8,122 bases of DNA, taken from contig JALHOI010000127.1 of the NCBI GenBank assembly GCA_022843085.1, positions 1 through 8,122 on the forward strand, written 5' to 3'. The position numbers were made by a program, and so were the translations under genes. Source of the stretch: Pseudobdellovibrionaceae bacterium. GTDB lineage: Bacteria; Bdellovibrionota; Bdellovibrionia; Bdellovibrionales; JAMPXM01. Positions 1 through 5,755 of the stretch are shown in pieces (position 1 is the stretch's first letter; each line of letters starts with the position of its first letter). The notes under the pieces are model-generated. The model searched no databases. It was not told the origin of the DNA and worked only from the letters and a program-made list of their open reading frames with translations.

Positions 1-372
1 TCCATCGAAACAGGAGGATCACTTGACTGCACAGTGATTGACCCTCGTGTAAAAAAAATTATCGACGTCAAAACACCAGATTCCGGAGCAGCCGACAGTT
101 TTTTGAAAGCAAATCTGCCATCGAACCCAGAATTCTCTGTTGTCAACAGTGAATTCAAGTTCGTGATTTGCTCGCAAGAAGATTTTTATTGGGCCGAAAA
201 TTTCGCTCGAGAAAACCAACTCTTCGAACACACTGAGGTTTTGTACAGTCCAGCCCATCAACGCGTCGACGCGAAATGGCTAGCTTCAAAAATTCTTTCT
301 TCGAAGTCTCCTGCGCGCTTGCAAACTCAGCTTCACAAGTTTATCTGGTCTGCCCACGTTCGCGGAGTTTGA
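1..372 (+). CDS. queE: 7-carboxy-7-deazaguanine synthase QueE, C-terminal part (5' end outside window)
   Basis: The frame is open from the first base to a TGA at 370-372, giving 123 residues with the start beyond the left edge. QueE is a radical-SAM enzyme that turns 6-carboxytetrahydropterin into 7-carboxy-7-deazaguanine on the way to preQ0 and queuosine. Seen here: an ETGG motif at fragment residues 3-6 (SAM-contacting in the family), then a KIIDVKTPDSG block at about 19-29, an EFKFVI strand followed by a D-FYWA motif, and a C-terminal stretch ending LQTQLHKFIW and RGV. These blocks in this order are characteristic of the QueE C-terminus, and the RGV end matches the normal C-terminus, so the 3' end is intact. 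The CxxxCxxC cluster-binding motif would lie upstream and cannot be checked. No other queuosine gene is visible downstream; the next gene is a Fis-type regulator 142 bases away. Confidence 0.87.
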   Translation, partial: SIETGGSLDCTVIDPRVKKIIDVKTPDSGAADSFLKANLPSNPEFSVVNSEFKFVICSQEDFYWAENFARENQLFEHTEVLYSPAHQRVDAKWLASKILSSKSPARLQTQLHKFIWSAHVRGV

Positions 373-376
373 AAAC

Positions 377-406
377 GAGGTTCGGGCTAAAGGCCATCGA
401 AACCTC
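377..406 (+). terminator. imperfect stem-loop just after queE, possible weak terminator
   Basis: Five bases after the queE stop, GAGGTT (377-382) pairs with AACCTC (401-406). The stem can continue through CG/CG around one unpaired A, and GGC (385-387) can pair with GCC (393-395). There is no run of T after it, so it is not a classical intrinsic terminator. It could be a transcript 3'-end stabiliser or chance pairing. Confidence 0.3.
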
Positions 407-428
407 AGTTCTCGGATTTCTGTTCGAA

Positions 429-457
429 TTGGGAAAAGCAGAAGAACGAAGTAGAAA
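429..457 (+). promoter_or_regulatory. candidate sigma-70-type promoter for the fis-like gene
   Basis: TTGGGA at 429-434 and TAGAAA at 452-457 are separated by exactly 17 bases. Each hexamer matches 4 of 6 positions of the E. coli consensus. The pair lies in the 142-base gap between queE and the Fis-like gene, about 60 bases before the latter's ATG, which suits a promoter. The match is modest and such pairs occur by chance. Confidence 0.28.
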
Positions 458-514
458 AACGCAGTAGAGAAGTCAGCAAGACACCGAACAACCTTTTAGA
501 AAATCAATTACGAA

Positions 515-982
515 ATGGAACCATCAATGGCTGTTGAGACTCCCACTCCTGGAATGAATGGCGCCAACAAAGATTTCTTGGCGCGCGATCTCGGTCGCGA
601 ATTGAATCGCGACGTCCCATTCAAGGGCTTGGCTACGTCTTCGACCTCCGGCATTTCGGGCGAAAGAGGCATGACACCAAATCTCAATTCATCGGATAAT
701 CTCTTTGTTGCAAATCTTCAGGCCGTCAGCCTCGAGAAGCTCGTGAAAAGCAAATTGGAAGTTCTCTTCCAGCAACAGCGCGAAGCGAACATCGAGCTTT
801 CGGGCCTCTACGATATCGTGCTTGAGCAAGTTGAAAAGCCTCTGATCGAACTCGCGCTGCAGTCGCGAAATGGCAATCAAGTAAAAACTGCGTTGTTGTT
901 GGGTATCAATCGCAACACACTTAAAAAGAAAATCGACAGCTACAAGATTCGCATCAAACGCGCATCTCATAAAGACGTCTAA
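515..982 (+). CDS. Fis-family DNA-binding regulator with an N-terminal extension
   Basis: This is a 155-residue protein. Residues about 96-146 match the Fis-type C-terminal region: an LYDIVLEQVEKPLIELAL helix pair followed by the helix-turn-helix, with G120-N-Q, a TALLLGINR turn and NTLKKKI recognition helix. The same module ends enterobacterial Fis and NtrC-type activators. There is no AAA+ or receiver domain, so it is a stand-alone DNA-binding protein that likely acts as a nucleoid-associated or global regulator (inference). Residues 1-68 are polar, rich in Ser, Thr, Gly and Asn and probably disordered. That makes the protein longer than E. coli Fis (98 residues). ATG 515 is taken as the start, but no good Shine-Dalgarno precedes it; ATG codons at 527, 554 and 671 are alternatives. 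A strong stem-loop begins ten bases past the stop. Confidence 0.82.
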   Translation: MEPSMAVETPTPGMNGANKDFLARDLGRELNRDVPFKGLATSSTSGISGERGMTPNLNSSDNLFVANLQAVSLEKLVKSKLEVLFQQQREANIELSGLYDIVLEQVEKPLIELALQSRNGNQVKTALLLGINRNTLKKKIDSYKIRIKRASHKDV

Positions 983-991
983 ATGACGTTG

Positions 992-1027
992 AAGAGGTCG
1001 AACACGGTGCCCCCGTGGCGGCCTCTT
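992..1027 (+). terminator. strong stem-loop directly after the fis-like gene
   Basis: AAGAGGTCG (992-1000) pairs with CGGCCTCTT (1019-1027), with one G-U wobble in RNA. Inside it CACGG (1003-1007) pairs with CCGTG (1013-1017) around a five-base TGCCC loop, with a small AA/G internal loop between the two helices. It starts ten bases after the TAA of the Fis-like gene. There is no U-tract, so it may be a 3'-end-forming or mRNA-protecting hairpin or a factor-assisted terminator rather than a classical intrinsic one. Confidence 0.5.
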
Positions 1028-1283
1028 GACAGTGTCGCTGCAGATGGCGGCCGCTCGCAATCGCGCCATGGACGGCTTAAAACGCTGATCAATGACGATT
1101 CAGTTGCCAACGGTCCGCCTGCCAGCCGCTCAAAAGTACTCGAACTGAAAACGCTTCCCAGAACCTAACCACACCAGCGGGTCATCTCGTTTTACGCGCC
1201 TCGACCGGCCCCGCATTTTTCGCGAAAATCCTAGCCCATGGTTTAAGCGGCCGATATATGCTGAGTGTCCACAAAGAGGCGAA
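1028..1283. other. intergenic region upstream of dnaB, no gene recognised
   Basis: No convincing coding frame is seen between the post-fis stem-loop and dnaB. The region presumably carries the dnaB promoter, but I cannot place a convincing -35/-10 pair. A TATATG at 1255-1260 could be a -10 but lacks a -35 partner. A 12-base perfect palindrome, TTTTCGCGAAAA, lies at 1217-1228, 55 bases before the dnaB start. Confidence 0.5.
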
Positions 1284-2726
1284 ATGGCAACTTACGATCG
1301 TTCACGGCAAAAAAAAGAAGAACGTGACCGGGTTCAGCCGATCAATAACGAAGCCGAACAGGCCGTTATCGGTGGTCTGCTGCTGAATCCGAACTCTTGG
1401 GACGACATTTCGTTTTTAATAGGCGAAGAAGATTTTTATAAGCCTGCTCATCAAAGGATTTTCTCGGCGCTACGCGATCTCGCACTCCGAAGCGAACCGA
1501 TTGATCCCATCACCGTGTCGAACGCACTTGCTGCCCGTTCCGAGCTCGACGCCGTCGGGGGGCAGTCCTACCTCGCCGAGATGATGAATGCCTTTCCGGT
1601 TGCGGGAAACATCGAGCAATATGCGAAGATCGTCGCCGAAAAATCGACGGTGCGAAAAGTCATACAAACCGGTACCGACATGGTCGAAAAGGCCTACACC
1701 AATGATTTTGAATCGGTTGAAGGCTTAGTCGACGAGTTCGAAGGCCGAATCTTTAAGCTGAACGACGACAAGGCGACTGATGGCCCGGTCGCCGCCGCCG
1801 ACCTCGTGAGGTCAGGCATGAACAAGCTGACCGAACTTTCAGAACGCAATAGCGAAGTCACCGGCGTCGCGAGTGGCTTCAAAGAACTCGATCGCATGAC
1901 CGCCGGATTTCAAAAAGGCGAGATGACGATCGTGGCTGCTCGTCCATCGATGGGAAAAACGGCGTTCTCGCTGAATATCGCGACTCACGTTGTTCTGCGC
2001 GAGAAAAAGTCACTGCTCTATTTTTCGATCGAAATGAATCGCGATCAGATGATGATGCGTATTCTAGGCTGCGAAGGTCGGGTCGGTTTGAACGAACTTC
2101 GTACTGGTAAACTCAGCGATGCCGGCTGGCAGCGCATCATCGACAAAGCAACGAAGATCGGTGAGACAAATCTTTTCATCGACGATGCTTCGATGGTCAC
2201 ACCAATGTCGATTCGGTCTAAGGCCCGTAAAATCAAAGCTCGTTACGGCCTCGACATGATCATGATCGATTACCTACAGCTGATGAAGCTTGGACAAAAA
2301 ACTGATAACCGGGAACGTGAAGTCTCTGAAATTTCCCAGTCGCTGAAAGCCTTGGCGAAAGACCTTCAGGTTCCAGTCATCGCGCTCGCACAGGTAAACC
2401 GGGGGTCTGAAGGACGCAGCGACCGTCGACCCAACGTTTCGGATTTGCGAGAATCTGGTTCGATCGAGCAGGACGCCGATTTGATTATGTCACTTTACCG
2501 CGAAGATTATTACGACCGCGAAAATCCTGACGTGAAGGGAATTTCTGAAGTCATCATTGGCAAGCAGCGTAACGGACCAGTCGGTACCGTGAAGCTTCGG
2601 TGGGAATCCAATATAGGCAAATTTTCGGATATGGAGCAAGGCGGGTCCGACCATCCCCTTCCGCCACCGCCTCAATCAGCTACACCTTACCGGCGAAAAC
2701 CACCTGGTCCAGGCGCTAACGCATAG
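1284..2726 (+). CDS. dnaB: replicative DNA helicase DnaB
   Basis: This 480-residue protein has the full DnaB layout; family members are commonly about 450-480 residues. DnaB is the hexameric ring helicase that unwinds DNA 5' to 3' at the replication fork and contacts primase through its N-terminal domain. The N-terminal domain is at about 20-120 (NNEAEQAVIGGLL, then DFYKPAHQRIF), followed by a linker with an EFEGRIFKL segment at about 151-159. The RecA-like C-terminal domain has Walker A ARPSMGKT at 219-226, the glutamate of the SIEM motif at E250, Walker B MIMIDY at 325-330, the RESGSIEQDADLI motif at 389-401 and GKQRNG at 426-431. A Pro-rich tail (about 459-480) follows the last conserved strand. 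No intein or frameshift is present. AGAGG at 1275-1279 is a good ribosome-binding site for ATG 1284. Unlike the common rplI-dnaB order, this gene faces the neighbouring rplI. Confidence 0.97.
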   Translation: MATYDRSRQKKEERDRVQPINNEAEQAVIGGLLLNPNSWDDISFLIGEEDFYKPAHQRIFSALRDLALRSEPIDPITVSNALAARSELDAVGGQSYLAEMMNAFPVAGNIEQYAKIVAEKSTVRKVIQTGTDMVEKAYTNDFESVEGLVDEFEGRIFKLNDDKATDGPVAAADLVRSGMNKLTELSERNSEVTGVASGFKELDRMTAGFQKGEMTIVAARPSMGKTAFSLNIATHVVLREKKSLLYFSIEMNRDQMMMRILGCEGRVGLNELRTGKLSDAGWQRIIDKATKIGETNLFIDDASMVTPMSIRSKARKIKARYGLDMIMIDYLQLMKLGQKTDNREREVSEISQSLKALAKDLQVPVIALAQVNRGSEGRSDRRPNVSDLRESGSIEQDADLIMSLYREDYYDRENPDVKGISEVIIGKQRNGPVGTVKLRWESNIGKFSDMEQGGSDHPLPPPPQSATPYRRKPPGPGANA

Positions 2727-2738
2727 TCGAAAGCCGCA

Positions 2739-2915
2739 TTGAAGCGCGTTATTTATCTCGAAAAAAACGAACTGGCTTTCGAAGCACACGCAATCACGCG
2801 TCGCAGGATTTCGGGCGGCGACGACTTCGTCCGTATCACGGTCAATTCCGTCACCCTCGTCTTGAAAACGATTACACAACAGATACTTGTCGAGATCTTT
2901 CGTCGCTGGACTTAA
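2739..2915 (+). CDS. doubtful small reading frame after dnaB, unknown function or remnant
   Basis: A 58-codon frame opens with TTG (2739) 13 bases past the dnaB TAG and ends at TAA 2913-2915. It is in the same frame as dnaB, so the frame is open from the dnaB stop onwards. The predicted peptide is not low-complexity, with a basic ARG-rich patch (TRRRISGG) and a hydrophobic VNSVTLVLKT segment; I do not recognise it. Against it: a TTG start with no Shine-Dalgarno. A second frame is open from 2866 to 3000, so a single frameshift near 2866 could join the two into a longer broken gene. It may be a decayed gene, a small real gene or chance. Confidence 0.22.
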   Translation: MKRVIYLEKNELAFEAHAITRRRISGGDDFVRITVNSVTLVLKTITQQILVEIFRRWT

Positions 2916-2935
2916 AAATTTCGGAAATCCGCCTA

Positions 2936-2954
2936 AACCGCTGCTAGAGCGGTT
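2936..2954 (+). terminator. small stem-loop, possible transcript end after dnaB
   Basis: AACCGCT (2936-2942) pairs perfectly with AGCGGTT (2948-2954) around a GCTAG loop. It lies about 210 bases past the dnaB stop and has no T-run after it, so termination is only a possibility. Confidence 0.3.
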
Positions 2955-3087
2955 CGCACACGGCACCCCAACCAGACCTTCGAAGAGATTCGTAGCCTAA
3001 CCGACTCGTGATTTTATCCGCGCTTGTCACTGCCGTTAACCGCGGGATGGAATGACGTTGTCTCTGCTATGAGACTTCAAGGTCACC

Positions 3088-3094
3088 AAGGAGG
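3088..3094 (+). promoter_or_regulatory. strong Shine-Dalgarno that fixes the TTG start at 3100
   Basis: AAGGAGG at 3088-3094 is a near-perfect anti-16S match, with five bases between it and TTG 3100. No ATG or GTG is better placed, so this site decides the start of the next gene. Confidence 0.75.
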
Positions 3095-3099
3095 GCGGC

Positions 3100-3444
3100 T
3101 TGCGGGGAACAGAACTTCTGACTGAATTGTCGGATGCAACCGGATTACCTGATGATATCATCGGCGAAGAGCTAAGCCGTCTAGTCGCGACCGCCGGCAA
3201 GACGACTGATTCGGTGACACTCGACGACCTTCGCGAAATGCTTTCGATCTACCTTCAAGACGTGCTTCTCGAAGCTAAGAATTCTTTCAACGACGAGGCG
3301 CGGACCGAATTAGAATCAGTCGCCGAAACAATTGAGTCGAGCACTGTGACAAAATTGAGACCGGTCTCGAAAGAAGTGATCGCCGACTTCAGCGCTTTTA
3401 TTCCGCTCGGTAGCAGTGCGCCTGAATTTATCGGCGAGGGCTAG
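3100..3444 (+). CDS. small acidic hypothetical protein, TTG start
   Basis: This is a 114-residue protein that I do not recognise. The TTG start is supported by AAGGAGG five bases upstream. The sequence is acidic and looks mostly helical: a SDATGLPDDIIGEEL segment at about 11-25, a LDDLREMLSIYLQDVL helix at about 41-56, then a Glu-rich region to about 80. There is no signal peptide, membrane segment, Cys pair or obvious catalytic motif. The first 55 residues have the look of a small helical adaptor or DNA-binding-like bundle, but that is only an impression. It is probably monocistronic: it is followed after 33 bases by a strong bidirectional terminator and faces rplI. The 373 bases before it contain no clear gene, so it likely has its own promoter. 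Confidence 0.72.
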   Translation: MRGTELLTELSDATGLPDDIIGEELSRLVATAGKTTDSVTLDDLREMLSIYLQDVLLEAKNSFNDEARTELESVAETIESSTVTKLRPVSKEVIADFSAFIPLGSSAPEFIGEG

Positions 3445-3477
3445 ACATCGCCCACTCAACACACCCCAGCCTGGGCA

Positions 3478-3507
3478 AAAAAAGCAGCGAGAATTCGCTG
3501 CTTTTTT
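3478..3507. terminator. bidirectional intrinsic terminator between the small hypothetical gene and rplI
   Basis: GCAGCGA (3484-3490) and TCGCTGC (3495-3501) form a perfect stem around a GAAT loop. It is flanked by a run of A on the left (3477-3483) and six T on the right (3502-3507), so it works as a stem plus U-tract on both strands. It ends the plus-strand gene stopping at 3444 and the minus-strand rpsF-DUF2232-rplI transcript stopping at 3548. Confidence 0.93.
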
Positions 3508-3547
3508 CAAAGCTTCAATGAACATCGAAGCACACGTGTTCTTAGAG

Positions 3548-3991
3548 CTAGGCGCGCTCGACCACGATCGAAAGTGTTGTCTCGAGGCCTTCACCCAATT
3601 TTACAGTCGCCTTGTGGCTACCGAGAACTCGAATCGGTTCGTCGAGAACGATATCGCGACGATCAATTGAATAACCGTGTTTCTCGAGCTCGTTTGAAAT
3701 GTCATTGTTTGTGACTGAACCGAACAGCTTATCGGCTTCCCCCGCTGTCGCTTTGATCACGATATTTACACCTTTAAGCTTCGCGATAATGGCTTGGCGT
3801 TCTGCGTTCGCCTTCTTCATTTTCGCCTCAGCACCGCGCTTGAGATGCTCGAGCTCAGCCATCCGTTTCTCGGTCGCTTCAGCTGCGAGCAGGCGAGGAA
3901 ACAAGAAATTACGCGCATAACCAGAAGCAACGCTGACAAGTTCGCCGACTTTACCAAGGTTCTTTACGTCTTTTTGCAAAATGACCTTCAT
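3548..3991 (-). CDS. rplI: 50S ribosomal protein bL9
   Basis: The product is 147 residues, essentially the usual L9 length. L9 binds 23S rRNA through its N-terminal domain, and its long helix carries the C-terminal domain away from the ribosome, where it affects reading-frame maintenance. The N-terminal domain begins MKVILQKDVKNLGKVGE, with the family signature of G-x-V-x-x-GYARNFLFP at about 14-32. The connecting charged helix spans about 40-75, rich in Lys, Glu and Ala, and the C-terminal domain carries KLFGSVTNNDI at about 88-98. The ATG at 3991 is preceded by GAGGAG about eight bases upstream. It is last in the minus-strand set, 92 bases after the DUF2232 gene, and is closed by the bidirectional terminator. 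Confidence 0.97.
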   Translation of the reverse strand: MKVILQKDVKNLGKVGELVSVASGYARNFLFPRLLAAEATEKRMAELEHLKRGAEAKMKKANAERQAIIAKLKGVNIVIKATAGEADKLFGSVTNNDISNELEKHGYSIDRRDIVLDEPIRVLGSHKATVKLGEGLETTLSIVVERA

Positions 3992-4038
3992 ACCTAAAAC
4001 TCCTCGGATTCAGTTTCGAATCCCTGTTCAACATTGCA

Positions 4039-4078
4039 TCCTGCCTGCGGCAGGAAGTTTCAGTCCTACCAAAGGTAG
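4039..4078 (-). other. two small hairpins between the DUF2232 gene and rplI
   Basis: TCCTGCC (4039-4045) pairs with GGCAGGA (4049-4055) around a three-base loop, and CTACC (4066-4070) pairs with GGTAG (4074-4078) around AAA. Both sit in the 92-base gap, transcribed from the minus strand ahead of rplI. They could be RNA-processing or partial attenuation elements. No U-run follows either, so they are unlikely to end transcription fully. Confidence 0.35.
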
Positions 4079-4083
4079 AACAT

Positions 4084-4959
4084 CTAGAGCTCGGCCTTCG
4101 GCCCCACCGGGCGACGTGCCAGGCGATTTCGAATTTCGAGCCAGTAATCTGCGACCCCAACCACAGCGACCAAGATCGCGAGTTGGAATATCAATACAAA
4201 ACTAACTAATACTCGCCAGAAAACGCCGACACTGAATGTATCAAACGCTTTAAAAACGATGGCCATGCCTTGGAAAAAATAGAGCAGCACCAAGACATTC
4301 AATGCGTTGACGCCAATAACAGAGACCAGTTTGATTTCATGTCGAGTCAGCGCAGCTAGCAGCGCGAGCATCAATGCATAAATTCCGACATCCCAAACCT
4401 TAAAATCTGTCCACTTGCTGGTCGCCGCGACCCGAGAATCAGCGAAACGAAGCCACGTTTGCTCGCTCAAGACCGCGATCGCCAAAACCAAAAGACCCAT
4501 AATCACCAGGGCCGACGGAGTCTGCGAAACGAGAACGTCGACGTCGACTTCCAGCGCCGGATAGACTTCTTTCATCTTCACAACCATGGGTTCGACCCAC
4601 TTCGAAATCCACGTTAATGGCGAGATCTTGAGCGAGCGACACCAGGCACCGAAGCCTGTTCCAACAGCCGCCACAAGAGCCACCATAGAACCGAGGGCCG
4701 CTGCGCCTCGGTTGGCTCCCCAAGCTTCGATCTCAGTGTACAGGCCGACCACAAGGACAACCGCCGCAAACGTGCAAGCCGCAACCGGGATACCCGCAAC
4801 CCACATTCCAGCGCTCAACATCGCTGCCACGGGCCAGAAAACCCAAAATGGAGTCGAGAGTCGAAGAGCGCGCAAAGGCCCCGCCGCCAGCAGCACGGTG
4901 GCCCAATTAAAGACGGCTGCAATCAGCCATAAACCTATGTGGCGGAAAAAACCGCTCAC
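4084..4959 (-). CDS. DUF2232 family membrane protein (YybS-like)
   Basis: This 291-residue integral membrane protein has about eight hydrophobic segments, at roughly 8-27, 38-56, 57-75, 88-106, 148-165, 190-206, 211-236 and 246-270. The C-terminal part, N221-VLVLLYFFQGMAIVF followed by a hydrophobic segment and D271-YWLEIRNR, matches the DUF2232 pattern of an N-LL-LYFLQG-A block ending in a D-W---R-R tail. The family is often encoded between rpsR and rplI in deltaproteobacteria and Bacillota (YybS in B. subtilis); its molecular function is not established. The start is GTG 4959, 20 bases after the rpsF stop, with GGGAG about nine bases upstream, so translation is probably coupled to rpsF. The basic tail NRLARRPVGPK would face the cytoplasm under the positive-inside rule. 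Confidence 0.87.
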   Translation of the reverse strand: MSGFFRHIGLWLIAAVFNWATVLLAAGPLRALRLSTPFWVFWPVAAMLSAGMWVAGIPVAACTFAAVVLVVGLYTEIEAWGANRGAAALGSMVALVAAVGTGFGAWCRSLKISPLTWISKWVEPMVVKMKEVYPALEVDVDVLVSQTPSALVIMGLLVLAIAVLSEQTWLRFADSRVAATSKWTDFKVWDVGIYALMLALLAALTRHEIKLVSVIGVNALNVLVLLYFFQGMAIVFKAFDTFSVGVFWRVLVSFVLIFQLAILVAVVGVADYWLEIRNRLARRPVGPKAEL

Positions 4960-4979
4960 TCAACACTCCCGCTCGATGC

Positions 4980-5543
4980 TTAAACTTCTTCTTCCGAGTC
5001 GCCGCCACCTGAATCGTCGCCGTCGTCGTCACCACGACCGCCGCCGAAACCGCCGCCGAAGTCGTCACGACGACCGCGACCGCCGCCGAAACCACCACCC
5101 TCGTCGTCACGTCGTGGACCACGACCTGCCGACTTACGAGCTTGGAATTTAGCTTCACGCTCTTTTTCGCGAGCCGCGCTTTCAGCCAACGAGTTGCGGA
5201 AACCTTCAAGGTAAACGTTCAGATCGGTGCCTTCGTCGAGAACGGTGTGCATGAAACGCAAAACGTGGTCGTTGATACGCATCGTGCGCTCGAGCTCGAG
5301 AACGGCCTGGGGAGCCGCCATGAAAGTCGCATGGAAGAAGACGGCGTGTTTGTTTTTGCCGATTTGGTTGGCAAGCTTGCGTTTGCCCCACGTATCGAGG
5401 TGCTTCAATTCGCCACCGAACTGATCTTCAATGATCGATTTGTTCTTTTTAAAGAGGTTTTTTTGATCGTCTTCAGACGAATCAGCGTTCATCAAAACTA
5501 CGGCTTCATAAGGGCGTACGTACGGGCGCTTTTCGAGTTCCAT
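4980..5543 (-). CDS. rpsF: 30S ribosomal protein bS6 with a long Gly/Arg/Asp-rich C-terminal tail
   Basis: The product is 187 residues, against roughly 95-135 for most S6 proteins. S6 pairs with S18 on the 30S platform and binds the 16S central domain. The S6 fold spans about residues 9-112: RPYEAVVLMNAD, a GGELKHLDTWGKRKLAN block (about 43-59) and a VLRFMHTVLDEG strand (about 94-105). After that come a charged helix (about 115-137) and a low-complexity tail, about 138-187, built of FGGG, RGRR and DDD units and ending EEEV. The ATG at 5543 has GGAAGG upstream. An in-frame ATG at 5705 would add 54 residues that do not look like S6. The gene is followed by the DUF2232 gene (GTG, 20-base gap). 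No rpsR lies next to it, unlike most bacteria. Confidence 0.95.
   Translation of the reverse strand: MELEKRPYVRPYEAVVLMNADSSEDDQKNLFKKNKSIIEDQFGGELKHLDTWGKRKLANQIGKNKHAVFFHATFMAAPQAVLELERTMRINDHVLRFMHTVLDEGTDLNVYLEGFRNSLAESAAREKEREAKFQARKSAGRGPRRDDEGGGFGGGRGRRDDFGGGFGGGRGDDDGDDSGGGDSEEEV
5013..5105 (-). repeat. repetitive Gly/Arg/Asp codon stretch in the rpsF 3' end
   Basis: This codes the S6 tail residues from about 147 to 177. Units of FGGGRG followed by RRDD or DDDGDD recur, and the DNA shows repeated GGT/GGC and CGA-type triplets. It is the most likely site in the gene for length variation by slippage. Confidence 0.6.
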
Positions 5544-5561
5544 GTCCCTTCCTTCCGGATT

Positions 5562-5578
5562 GCCTGGATTTTTCAGGC
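5562..5578 (-). other. small hairpin in the rpsF leader near the Shine-Dalgarno
   Basis: GCCTG (5562-5566) and CAGGC (5574-5578) can pair around a seven-base AT-rich loop. It lies about 18 bases upstream of the rpsF start, between the CCG-loop hairpin and the ribosome-binding site. Stem stability is modest. Confidence 0.3.
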
Positions 5579-5581
5579 GTA

Positions 5582-5604
5582 AGCCCCCTGCCGGACAAGT
5601 GGCT
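5582..5604 (-). promoter_or_regulatory. rpsF leader hairpin with CCG loop, candidate S6:S18 autoregulatory element
   Basis: Read from the minus strand, 5604-5596 pairs with 5590-5582: four base pairs, one A-G mismatch, then four more pairs including one G-U, closing a TCCGG loop at 5595-5591. It lies 38 bases upstream of the rpsF ATG. The S6:S18 ribosomal leader used for feedback control of this operon displays a CCG motif, and this loop has it. The match to the true element, where CCG sits in a bulge, is only suggestive. Confidence 0.4.
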
Positions 5605-5625
5605 GGGAGCAAGGTTCTAAAATAG

Positions 5626-5641
5626 ACCAAAAAATTTTGGT
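5626..5641. promoter_or_regulatory. AT-rich inverted repeat between divergent rpsF and FHA gene
   Basis: ACCAAAA (5626-5632) and TTTTGGT (5635-5641) are perfect inverted arms with a two-base centre. They sit in the 212-base gap between rpsF (minus) and the FHA gene (plus). Next to it, AAAATA at 5619-5624 reads TATTTT on the minus strand and could be a rpsF -10, though no good -35 is visible. An operator role is possible. Confidence 0.35.
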
Positions 5642-5755
5642 TCGACCGTGAGGCCGATGCAGGCGATCCGGTGTAGCACCCCTCTTGCCCATAAACAAGG
5701 ATCACCCAACCAAAACTCGGTCCAATACCGCAAACGGGACTGCCCTAAGGCCCGA

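Larger units (their letters stand above)
2727..3099. other. 373-base region between dnaB and the small hypothetical gene
   Basis: The left two thirds hold only the doubtful 58-codon frame. The right part contains a small hairpin after it and the leader of the next gene. A short inverted repeat GTCTC/GAGAC (3060-3064 / 3071-3075) lies 13 bases before the Shine-Dalgarno of the next gene. I cannot place a convincing promoter. Confidence 0.45.

Noticed and set aside
1026..1054. TTGACA at 1026-1031 as a -35 for a dnaB promoter
   Set aside because: The hexamer is perfect, but nothing like a -10 lies 16-18 bases downstream; that stretch is GC-rich.
983..1168. 61-codon plus-strand frame starting right after the fis-like stop
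   Set aside because: Its start overlaps the strong stem-loop, there is no ribosome-binding site, and the peptide is Arg/Ser-rich with no recognisable pattern. It looks like non-coding DNA.
2676..2966. 96-codon minus-strand frame overlapping the dnaB end
   Set aside because: It overlaps dnaB coding sequence, has no Shine-Dalgarno and no recognised pattern.
3026..3053. TTGTCA followed 17 bases later by ATGGAA as a promoter for the small hypothetical gene
   Set aside because: The -35 is fair, but the -10 lacks the key TA---T positions.
4586..5152. 188-codon plus-strand frame antisense to the DUF2232 gene and rpsF
   Set aside because: It runs opposite two well-supported genes, and its Arg/His-rich end is the mirror of the Gly/Asp-rich S6 tail. 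It is a shadow frame.
5142..5582. 146-codon plus-strand frame antisense to rpsF
   Set aside because: It is fully explained by the opposite-strand rpsF coding sequence, with no ribosome-binding site or family pattern.
5543..5705. Upstream ATG at 5705 as the rpsF start
   Set aside because: The 54 extra residues are unlike S6 and span the leader hairpins, whereas ATG 5543 has a good Shine-Dalgarno and starts the S6 fold.
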